Source: an uncultured Clostridia bacterium (GTDB taxonomy: Bacteria; Bacillota; Clostridia; Oscillospirales; Acutalibacteraceae). From it: DNA of 8,709 bases. A program made the translations under genes and the position numbers. Shown in pieces: positions 1 through 5,232 of the stretch. Where the stretch lies: assembly GCA_947623215.1 (NCBI GenBank), contig CANQGN010000057.1, forward strand, positions 1-8,709, given 5' to 3'. Within the stretch, counting starts at the first letter, position 1, and each line of letters begins with the position of its first letter. A model generated the notes under the pieces. The model was not told where the DNA came from. It searched no databases and saw only the letters and a list, made by a program, of their open reading frames with translations.

Positions 1-834
1 GATGAAGCCTCGCTCGGCTATTGCAAAACCGCCGAAGCGCGGGTGGTGCGGGCCGCCCCGCATTATGATGAAGAACCCTGCATCAGTGGGCAGCGGGGCG
101 CCGGGGCGATTTTTTTCGCCGGTTGCCCGCTCGGCTGTATATACTGCCAAAACGCCGCAATCAGTCAGGACGGCCGCTGCGGCCGCCCGGTAGACGAAAC
201 CGCCCTGCGGGCGATTTTTCATCGCCTGAAGGCGCAGGGCGTGCACAATATAGAGCTTGTTACCCCCACCCACGTGCTGCCGGTGGTGCGCCGGGCGCTG
301 GCCACCCCGCCGGGGCTGCCGGTGGTCTACAACTGCAGCGGGTACGAAACGGTAGAGGCCGTCGCTTCGCTGGCCGGTAAGGTAGACGTTTACCTGCCGG
401 ACATGAAATACGCCCTAACCGAACCGGCGGCGGAATACTCCGCCGCGCCGGACTACCCCGCCTGCGCCAAAGCCGCCATTACCGAAATGGTGCGGCAGGT
501 GGGCCCGCTGCAATTTAACCAAGAAGGGCTGCTGCAAAAAGGGGTGCTCATTCGCCATTTAATCCTGCCCGGGCAAACTCGCAACACGCTGGCGGTGATT
601 CGCTGGGTGGCAGAGAGCTTTCCCAAAGGCAGCGTGGGCTTTAGCCTGATGAGCCAGTACACCCCCACGCAGGCGGTGGCGAACCACCCGCTGCTGCACC
701 GGCGCATTACCCGGCGGGAATATGAAAAATGTCGCGACGCGCTGTTTGAAGCGGGGATTGACGCCGGCTATCTGCAAGACCGCTCCTCTGCTACCGACCG
801 CTACCTGCCGGCTTTTGACGGCACCGGCCTTTAG
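1..834 (+). CDS. PflX-like radical SAM protein (5' truncated by window)
   Basis: The reading frame is open from base 1, so the gene begins upstream; an internal GTG at 43 is not a believable start because conserved sequence precedes it (LGYCKT, then RVVRAAPHYDEEPCISG). The family is the PflX/COG1313 group of radical SAM proteins, related to pyruvate formate-lyase activating enzymes. Such proteins bind a [4Fe-4S] cluster and cleave S-adenosylmethionine; the physiological substrate of this group is not established. The cluster motif CPLGCIYC (CxxxCxxC) is encoded at 124-147. Further family signatures are EEPCISG, NIELVTPTH, YNCSGYE, VDVYLPDMKY, IRHLILPG and SLMSQYTP. The C-terminus ends normally with TAG at 832-834, overlapping the stop of the convergent spoIIID. 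The missing N-terminal part usually carries another cysteine motif (CPRxC type), so its state cannot be judged. Nothing links it functionally to the envelope genes to the right. Confidence 0.88.
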   Translation, partial: DEASLGYCKTAEARVVRAAPHYDEEPCISGQRGAGAIFFAGCPLGCIYCQNAAISQDGRCGRPVDETALRAIFHRLKAQGVHNIELVTPTHVLPVVRRALATPPGLPVVYNCSGYETVEAVASLAGKVDVYLPDMKYALTEPAAEYSAAPDYPACAKAAITEMVRQVGPLQFNQEGLLQKGVLIRHLILPGQTRNTLAVIRWVAESFPKGSVGFSLMSQYTPTQAVANHPLLHRRITRREYEKCRDALFEAGIDAGYLQDRSSATDRYLPAFDGTGL

Positions 835-1091
835 CGGGATTCCATCAGCCGCCGCCGGTATTTTTCGCGGGTGGCAAGCTCGCCGCGAATGTGCCGCTCC
901 GCCTTGTTATGCTCCAGCACCTGCTTTACCTGCCGGTAGAGCCCGGGGTCAACCGTTTTCAGCCGCTGCGACACGTCTTTATGTACGGTGGATTTTGAAA
1001 TGCCAAAGCTGCGGGCGGTGTCCCGCACGGTGGAACGGTGCTCCACAATATATTCCCCCAGCTGAACCGTGCGTTTGTCAAGCGTTCTCAT
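831..1091 (-). CDS. spoIIID: Stage III sporulation transcriptional regulator SpoIIID
   Basis: This 86-residue protein matches SpoIIID in length (about 80-95 aa) and in its diagnostic central motif. Residues 21-44 form the helix-turn-helix, including ARSFGISKSTVHKD, with the near-invariant SKSTVHKD recognition helix. The usual lead-in LGEYIVEHRSTVRDTA comes before it. A basic tail (REKYRRRLMESR) follows, corresponding to the C-terminal DNA-contacting helix. SpoIIID is a DNA-binding protein of the mother-cell line in endospore formers; it activates and represses many sigma-E genes and helps switch to sigma-K. The start chosen is the ATG at 1091-1089, preceded by AAAGGTGA (1096-1103, - strand) at proper spacing. 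A longer frame reaching back to 1310 has no family similarity in its extra part. The TAA stop lies at 831-833. The gene appears monocistronic, with a candidate sigma-E promoter upstream. Confidence 0.95.
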   Translation of the reverse strand: MRTLDKRTVQLGEYIVEHRSTVRDTARSFGISKSTVHKDVSQRLKTVDPGLYRQVKQVLEHNKAERHIRGELATREKYRRRLMESR

Positions 1092-1128
1092 ACCGTCACC
1101 TTTTTCTGTCAAAATCGTGTACAGTACC

Positions 1129-1158
1129 ATGCTTATGCGCCCGCCCGGCGGGTTATGA
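1129..1158 (-). promoter_or_regulatory. Candidate sigma-E promoter of spoIIID
   Basis: Reading the - strand, TCATAAC (1158-1152) fits five of seven positions of the sigma-E -35 pattern KMATATT. It is followed by exactly 14 bases and then CATAAGCAT (1137-1129), which shares the CATA core of the -10 pattern CATACAWT. Transcription would start near 1122, leaving a leader of about 30 nt before the ATG at 1091. Bacillus spoIIID is known to be sigma-E dependent, which supports the assignment. The later half of the -10 is a poor match, so this remains a candidate. Confidence 0.4.
1140..1152. repeat. GC-only perfect inverted repeat, 6-bp arms
   Basis: CCCGCC-C-GGCGGG is a perfect dyad with a single central base. 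It fills most of the spacer of the candidate sigma-E promoter upstream of spoIIID. It could be an operator or simply chance in GC-rich DNA; no regulator can be named from it. Confidence 0.45.
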
Positions 1159-1159
1159 A

Positions 1160-1173
1160 CCCCCCTGCCCCCC
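1160..1173. repeat. Paired C6 tracts (C6-TG-C6) in divergent intergenic region
   Basis: Two runs of exactly six cytosines are separated by TG, giving matching G6 runs on the spoIIID strand just upstream of its candidate -35. Homopolymer tracts of this length are prone to slippage and may alter promoter geometry. No function is shown by the sequence itself. Confidence 0.5.
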
Positions 1174-1191
1174 TCTCGCACACGAAAACAC

Positions 1192-1220
1192 TTGAAAAAG
1201 CGCAACGTTTGTGGTATATT
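1192..1220 (+). promoter_or_regulatory. Extended -10 housekeeping (sigma-A) promoter of the polymer cluster
   Basis: TTGAAA (1192-1197), a 17-bp spacer and TATATT (1215-1220) differ from the consensus TTGACA-17-TATAAT at one base in each hexamer. A TGn extended -10 (TGG, 1212-1214) directly precedes the -10. The expected transcription start is around 1226-1228, giving a leader of about 74 nt before the ATG at 1301. It is the only good promoter seen ahead of the seven rightward genes. It fires away from spoIIID, so the two transcripts are divergent. Confidence 0.75.
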
Positions 1221-1223
1221 GTA

Positions 1224-1272
1224 CCGTAATAAAGTATGGTTTGGTTTTTGTGCATGTTTCACCCTATTACGG
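1224..1272 (+). repeat. Perfect 8-bp inverted repeat over the start site and leader
   Basis: CCGTAATA (1224-1231) is exactly complementary to TATTACGG (1265-1272), with 33 bases between. The left arm sits at the predicted transcription start. The element could be a DNA operator overlapping the start or a stem closing a loop in the leader RNA. Which one applies depends on the true start site. Confidence 0.5.
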
Positions 1273-1280
1273 CAAATACC

Positions 1281-1299
1281 GAACGAAAGTGGAGCGTTC
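1281..1299 (+). promoter_or_regulatory. Ribosome-binding site of the sugar transferase, inside a small hairpin
   Basis: GGAG (1291-1294) lies 6 bases before the ATG at 1301 and fixes that start. GAACG (1281-1285) can pair with CGTTC (1295-1299), placing the ribosome-binding site in the 9-base loop, next to the stem. A 5-bp stem is weak and may be chance. Confidence 0.5.
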
Positions 1300-1300
1300 C

Positions 1301-2674
1301 ATGAATCCAAAAAAAGACCACCGAAAAAGCTACATGTTTTGTACCAGCACCGTTATATTGGCGATTATGACCTGGTTTTACGCCGTGGTGTGGTACCGTT
1401 GCTATAACAATATTATCATTCGCCCCTTTTTAACCAAGGGCAACTGGCTGATTTTTGCCCTCTATTTGGCCGCGCTGCTGCTCACCGCCAAAATTTACGG
1501 CGGCTACCGGGTGGGGCATTTGCGGCCGGGCAACGTGTTTTACTCCTCCCTGCTCGCCCTGCTGCCGGTCAACGTGCTCACCTACTTTCAGGTGAGTCTA
1601 ATCGGTCGGGAGCTCATGCCCGCCTACCCCATGCTGCTGCTCACCTTGGCGCAGGCGGCGGCGCTGCTGGTGTGGACGGTGCTGGCCAACTACGGCTACG
1701 CCCACCTGTACCCGCCCCGGCGGCTGCTCATGGTTTACGGCAGCAAGCTTTCTGACGATTTAATGCGTAAAATGGCCACCCGGCCGGAAAAATACATTAT
1801 TGCCGATACCATGAGCGTAGAGGCCGGCCTGCCGGCCGTGTTTGACGCCCTTGAGGGGTACGACGGCGTGATTATTTGCGACGTTAAGTCGCCGCTGCGC
1901 AACCAGCTGTTAAAATATTGCTACGGCCGGTCCATTCGCGCCTACCTCACCCCCAAAATATCCGACGTCATTGTGCGGGGGGCTGCCAACGTCGATTTAT
2001 TCGACACCCCCCTGCTGCTTTGCCCCAACGGCGGGCTTTCGCCCGAGCAGACCTTTTTAAAACGCCTGCTCGATTTGGTGGTAGCCGGGCTAATGGCGCT
2101 GGTTACCTCCCCCCTTATGCTCGTCACCGCTCTTTGCATTAAGCTGCAAGACGGCGGGCCGGTCTTCTTTCGCCAAAAGCGCTGCACGCTGGACGGCGCG
2201 GTGTTTGACGTGCTAAAATTCCGCAGCATGATTGTAGACGCCGAAAAAGACGGGAAATCTCACCCCTGCGCCGAAAACGACCCCCGCATTACGCCGGTGG
2301 GCAAAATTATACGCAAAACCCGTATCGACGAGCTGCCCCAGCTCTTTAACGTGTTAAAGGGAGACATGAGCCTGGTCGGCCCCCGGCCGGAGCGGCTGGA
2401 GCACGTGGAGCTTTACACCAAACAAATCCCGGAATTCCCCTTCCGCACCAAGGTAAAGGCGGGGCTGACCGGCTACGCCCAAATTGCCGGCAAGTACAAC
2501 ACCACCGCCTACGACAAATTAAAGCTAGATTTAATGTATATAGAACAGTATTCGTTGCTCAACGACCTGAAGCTGCTGCTCATGACGGTGAAAATTTTGT
2601 TTATGAAAGAAAGCACCGAGGGCTTCGACCGCCCGCTGCCCACCGGCCCGGCGGACGAAGGCGAAGACCGCTGA
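1301..2674 (+). CDS. Polyprenyl-phosphate sugar-1-phosphate transferase (WbaP/WcaJ type)
   Basis: This 457-residue membrane protein belongs to the bacterial sugar transferase family. These enzymes transfer a hexose-1-phosphate from a nucleotide sugar to undecaprenyl phosphate, the first membrane step of many surface polymers. Hydrophobic segments lie near residues 12-32, 48-66, 79-98 and 109-130. A nucleotide-binding-like middle domain follows (about 140-245). The catalytic domain begins at KRLLDLVVA (254-262), whose hydrophobic stretch is the membrane-inserted helix. Motifs in it are VFFRQKR (288-294), KFRSM (306-310) with the acidic DAE at 313-315, RKTRIDELPQL (338-348), SLVGPRPE (357-364) and GLTGYAQ (388-394). 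The ATG at 1301 is preferred because the upstream in-frame GTG at 1211 falls inside the promoter -10 region. It is the first gene of the cluster, and the next gene follows after 54 bp. The sugar donor cannot be read from sequence. Confidence 0.92.
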   Translation: MNPKKDHRKSYMFCTSTVILAIMTWFYAVVWYRCYNNIIIRPFLTKGNWLIFALYLAALLLTAKIYGGYRVGHLRPGNVFYSSLLALLPVNVLTYFQVSLIGRELMPAYPMLLLTLAQAAALLVWTVLANYGYAHLYPPRRLLMVYGSKLSDDLMRKMATRPEKYIIADTMSVEAGLPAVFDALEGYDGVIICDVKSPLRNQLLKYCYGRSIRAYLTPKISDVIVRGAANVDLFDTPLLLCPNGGLSPEQTFLKRLLDLVVAGLMALVTSPLMLVTALCIKLQDGGPVFFRQKRCTLDGAVFDVLKFRSMIVDAEKDGKSHPCAENDPRITPVGKIIRKTRIDELPQLFNVLKGDMSLVGPRPERLEHVELYTKQIPEFPFRTKVKAGLTGYAQIAGKYNTTAYDKLKLDLMYIEQYSLLNDLKLLLMTVKILFMKESTEGFDRPLPTGPADEGEDR

Positions 2675-2728
2675 GAAAATACCCCAACTCTTTCCCTTAT
2701 ACCAAACACCGAAAGGACGATTGCCATT

Positions 2729-3451
2729 TTGAATACCGCCATTCTACTCTCGGGCGGCACCGGCACCCGCATGGGCGTCGCCTGCCCCAAGCAATACCTG
2801 CCCGTTTTGGGCCGCCCGGTGCTGCTTTACAGCTTAGAAACCCTGCAGCGCCACGATGATATTGACCATATTGTCATTGTGGCGGCAGAGGAGTGGCAGC
2901 CCGCCGTGCAGGAGTGGGTAAAAGCCGAGGGGGTTACCAAGTTTTTCGCCTTTGCCCCCGCCGGGCGCACCCGCCAGCACTCTATTTACAACGGCTTAAA
3001 AGCGGCGAAGGACTGCACGCCAAACGAGGGCGTGGTGCTAATACACGACGCCGCCCGCCCGCTGGTTTCGCCCGCCATTATTGCCGCCTGCCTTGCCGCC
3101 GCGGCGGAAGAAGGCGGCGCCATGCCGGTGATAACGGTAAAAGACACGGTCTATTACAGCGAAACGGGCGAGCGGGTAGACCAGCTGCTCGACCGCAGCC
3201 GCCTGTATGCCGGGCAGGCGCCGGAGGCCTTTCGCTTTGGCGAGTACCTGGCCATTCACGACGCGGCGAGCGATGATGAAATCGCCGCCACCGCCGGGAC
3301 CAGCCAAATTGCCTGCCGCCACGGCATGTCGGTGCGGCTGGTAGCGGGCAGCGAACGCAACTTAAAAATTACCACGGTAGAAGATTTACATACCTTTGAA
3401 ATGCTGCTGCACGAGCAGCCTGAAACGCAGAAAGGGGAAGCAAAAGCATGA
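2729..3451 (+). CDS. IspD/TarI-family cytidylyltransferase (likely CDP-polyol forming)
   Basis: This 240-residue protein is of normal length for the IspD/TarI family. The family couples CTP to a polyol phosphate, releasing pyrophosphate. The N-terminal CTP loop is SGGTGTRMG (8-16) with PKQYL (20-24); K21 and R14 correspond to catalytic residues. IHDAARP (105-111) carries the metal-binding Asp, and NLKITT (211-216) holds the second conserved Lys. The GG in the first loop and LYAGQAPEAF (159-168) look more like TarI than classical IspD, which usually has AAG and TPQ forms. With a polyol-phosphate dehydrogenase overlapping it by 4 bp and teichoic-type polymerases downstream, the likely product is a CDP-polyol rather than CDP-methylerythritol. 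Automatic annotation would probably call it ispD. The start is TTG at 2729, behind AAAGGA (2712-2717) at the long spacing of 11; no better start is in frame. Confidence 0.85.
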   Translation: MNTAILLSGGTGTRMGVACPKQYLPVLGRPVLLYSLETLQRHDDIDHIVIVAAEEWQPAVQEWVKAEGVTKFFAFAPAGRTRQHSIYNGLKAAKDCTPNEGVVLIHDAARPLVSPAIIAACLAAAAEEGGAMPVITVKDTVYYSETGERVDQLLDRSRLYAGQAPEAFRFGEYLAIHDAASDDEIAATAGTSQIACRHGMSVRLVAGSERNLKITTVEDLHTFEMLLHEQPETQKGEAKA

Positions 3452-4503
3452 AACAAACCATGATGGCCAACGTACTGCACGGCGTGGGCGATTTGCGCTA
3501 CGAAGAGGTACCGGTACCCGCCTTAAAACCCGGCGAGGTACTGGTAAAGGTACGGGCCGCCGGCATTTGCGGGTCAGATATTCCCCGCGTGTTCGTAAAC
3601 GGCACCTACCACTTCCCCACCATTCCGGGGCACGAATTTGCCGGTGAGGTGGTAGCCACAGCGCCAGACGTTGACGATTCGCTCGTCGGCCTGCGGGCGG
3701 CGGTTTTTCCGCTTATTCCCTGCATGGCGTGCAGCAGCTGCCGCGAAGGCAAATATGAGATGTGCCGCCACTACAACTATCTGGGTTCCCGCTGCGACGG
3801 CGCCTTTGCCGAGTACGTGGCCGCCCCGGCCTGGAACCTGGCCCCCCTGCCCGCCAACGTGTCGTTTGAGCAGGCGGCCATGTGCGAACCCATTGCCGTA
3901 GCGCTGCACGCCCTGCGCCACACCAATTTAAAGCTGGGCGACCGGGTGGTGATATACGGCCCGGGCACCATTGGCGGGCTGATTGCCCAGTGGTGCCGCG
4001 CCGCCGGTGCCACCGAGGTGCTGTTGGTGGGCAACTCCGCCTCGAATTTTGACACCGCCAAAGCCCTGGGCTTTGAAAAGCTCTTGAACAGCGACAAGGC
4101 CGACCCGGTAGAGTGGGTGTTGCAGCAAACAGACGGCATGGGCGCCGACCTGGCGGTAGAGGCGGTAGGCTGCGCCGCCACCTTCTGCTCCTGCCTGCTT
4201 TCCGCCCGGCCGGGCGGCAGCGTGCTGGCGGTGGGCAACCCCCACGGCGACTACCTGCTCCCGCGCGACGCCTACTGGCAAATTTTGCGCAAGCAGTTAA
4301 CGGTGCACGGCACCTGGAATTCCGGCTTTGATTCGTCGGATAAAAACGACTGGCGCACGGTGCTCGCCGCCTTGTCGGCGGGGCAAATCAACGCCGACGC
4401 GCTCATTACCCATCGCTTTGACTTAAAGGGACTGGCAGACGGCCTCGCTTTGATGCGCGACGCCGCCGAACCCTTTAACAAAGTGATGATTTGCATGGAC
4501 TAA
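3448..4503 (+). CDS. Zinc-dependent polyol-phosphate dehydrogenase (GatD/TarJ-like MDR)
   Basis: This 351-residue medium-chain dehydrogenase/reductase is complete. Catalytic zinc ligands are C41 (CGSD), H62-E63 (PGHEFAGE) and probably E147 (CEP). The structural zinc site is C92, C95, C98 and C106. The Rossmann loop GPGTIGG is at 171-177. The residue after the second strand, normally an Asp in NAD-dependent relatives, is G195 followed by N-S, the pattern of NADP(H) users. The N-terminal third (CGSDIPRVF, GTYHFPTIPGHEFAGE) closely resembles galactitol-1-phosphate 5-dehydrogenase. Inferred role: reduction of a ketose phosphate to the polyol phosphate used by the cytidylyltransferase, comparable to TarJ reducing ribulose-5-phosphate with NADPH. 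Its ATG overlaps the upstream stop (ATGA, 3448-3451), implying translational coupling; an AAAGGGGAAG site lies at 3431-3440. The exact substrate is unknown. Confidence 0.88.
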   Translation: MKQTMMANVLHGVGDLRYEEVPVPALKPGEVLVKVRAAGICGSDIPRVFVNGTYHFPTIPGHEFAGEVVATAPDVDDSLVGLRAAVFPLIPCMACSSCREGKYEMCRHYNYLGSRCDGAFAEYVAAPAWNLAPLPANVSFEQAAMCEPIAVALHALRHTNLKLGDRVVIYGPGTIGGLIAQWCRAAGATEVLLVGNSASNFDTAKALGFEKLLNSDKADPVEWVLQQTDGMGADLAVEAVGCAATFCSCLLSARPGGSVLAVGNPHGDYLLPRDAYWQILRKQLTVHGTWNSGFDSSDKNDWRTVLAALSAGQINADALITHRFDLKGLADGLALMRDAAEPFNKVMICMD

Positions 4504-4515
4504 TCGCCCGTTTTG

Positions 4516-4522
4516 AGGAGGG
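4516..4522 (+). promoter_or_regulatory. Ribosome-binding site fixing the epimerase start
   Basis: AGGAGGG is the strongest ribosome-binding site in the window. It lies 7 bases before the TTG at 4530, which makes that codon the preferred start over the in-frame TTGs at 4524 (too close) and 4491 (inside the preceding gene). Confidence 0.75.
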
Positions 4523-4529
4523 ATTGCAT

Positions 4530-5201
4530 TTGACGTCCGGTAAAATTTCCGCTTCGCTTATGTGCGCGGACTTGCTGAATTTAGAGCGCGACATTCGCCG
4601 CCTGGAGGCCCAGGGGGTGGAGTATTTGCATTTGGATTTTATGGACGGTCGCTTTGTACCCAACATTACCTTTGGCACCGGCTTTGTGCGGGCCTGCCGG
4701 GCGGCGGTGCGCACCATGCGGCTGGACATTCACATTATGGGCTACCGGCCGGAGCAATACTTTGCCCCCATGGAGCTGGGGGCGGGCGACCTGCTCTCGT
4801 TTCACATAGAAGCCTGCGAAAACCAGCCGGAGGTGCTGCGGCAAATCCGCGCCGCCGGGGCAAAGCCGCTGCTGGCCATTAGCCCCGACACCCCGCTGGA
4901 ACGCTTAAAGCCCCTGCTGCCGCTATGCGACGGCGTGCTGGTGATGACCGTTTACCCCGGCGATTCCGGCCGACCGCTGGTGCCCGGCAGCTTTGAGCGG
5001 CTGGCGGCCGTGCGCGACCTCTTGAACGCCGACGGCCGCCCCGACTTGCTGTTAGAAGTAGACGGCTGCGTAAGCTGGGCCAACACCCCCCACATGCGGG
5101 CCGCCGGTACCGATTTATTCGTCACCGGCACCTCGTCGGTTTTTGAGGGCGAACGCAATTATGAAGTCACCGTGCCGCGGTTTCGCACCCTGATTCAGTA
5201 A
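4530..5201 (+). CDS. Ketose-phosphate 3-epimerase (RPE/AlsE family)
   Basis: This 223-residue TIM-barrel protein has the usual length for ribulose-phosphate 3-epimerases. These metal enzymes invert C3 of a ketose phosphate using two aspartates. The catalytic and metal-binding set is intact: S9 in SASLMCAD, H34 and D36 in HLDFMDG, H68 in DIHIM and D178 in EVDG. FVPNITFG (42-49) and the VMTV strand (138-141) are also family-typical. The phosphate loops are unusual: VYPGDSG replaces the common VNPGFGG, EVDGC replaces EVDGG, and GTSSVF replaces GSAIF. SLMCADLL and GTS are closer to allulose-6-phosphate 3-epimerase (AlsE) than to standard RPE, so a hexulose phosphate is possible. It lies 26 bp after the dehydrogenase, so it probably supplies that enzyme's ketose phosphate. 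A housekeeping pentose-phosphate role is less likely here. Confidence 0.87.
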   Translation: MTSGKISASLMCADLLNLERDIRRLEAQGVEYLHLDFMDGRFVPNITFGTGFVRACRAAVRTMRLDIHIMGYRPEQYFAPMELGAGDLLSFHIEACENQPEVLRQIRAAGAKPLLAISPDTPLERLKPLLPLCDGVLVMTVYPGDSGRPLVPGSFERLAAVRDLLNADGRPDLLLEVDGCVSWANTPHMRAAGTDLFVTGTSSVFEGERNYEVTVPRFRTLIQ

Positions 5202-5217
5202 TTCATTTTTTGTATTC

Positions 5218-5222
5218 GGAGG
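5218..5222 (+). promoter_or_regulatory. Ribosome-binding site for a TTG start
   Basis: GGAGG lies 10 bases before the TTG at 5233. No ATG or GTG is at a useful distance, so the site supports TTG initiation of the first glycerophosphotransferase-like gene. Confidence 0.6.
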
Positions 5223-5232
5223 TTTATCACCG

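Noticed and set aside
806..834. GCCGG...CCGGC pairing near the end of the radical SAM gene as a terminator
   Set aside because: The stem is only 5 bp with a 12-base loop inside coding sequence and has no T-tract in either direction.
1103..1112. Possible SpoIIID box (TTTTGACAGA on the - strand) in the spoIIID leader
   Set aside because: It matches about 8 of 10 positions of the loose WWRRACARNY pattern, which is expected often by chance. Not enough to call autoregulation.
722..1195. 157-codon open frame on the + strand across spoIIID
   Set aside because: It is antisense to a clear SpoIIID, has no recognisable motif, and GC-rich DNA commonly leaves such open frames.
1211..1300. Longer N-terminus for the sugar transferase starting at GTG 1211
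   Set aside because: The codon lies within the extended -10/-10 promoter region, has no ribosome-binding site, and the added residues are not membrane-like. ATG 1301 has GGAG at 6 bases.
1092..1310. SpoIIID extended upstream to 1310 on the - strand
   Set aside because: The extra residues have no family similarity and would cover both divergent promoters. ATG 1091 has a good ribosome-binding site and gives the normal length.
2675..2728. Possible terminator or promoter between the sugar transferase and the cytidylyltransferase genes
   Set aside because: No GC stem with a T-run and no convincing -35/-10 pair were found. The 54-bp gap seems to hold only a ribosome-binding site.
3507..3518. Perfect palindrome GGTACCGGTACC
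   Set aside because: It encodes conserved-frame residues EVPVP of the dehydrogenase; a 12-bp coding palindrome without context is probably chance.
3777..4281. Open frames of 153 and 117 codons on the - strand
   Set aside because: Both mirror the well-supported dehydrogenase and show no independent features.
4491..4529. Earlier TTG start for the epimerase
   Set aside because: It would overlap the dehydrogenase and lacks a ribosome-binding site. AGGAGGG at 4516-4522 points to TTG 4530, and the family begins close to KISASLMC.
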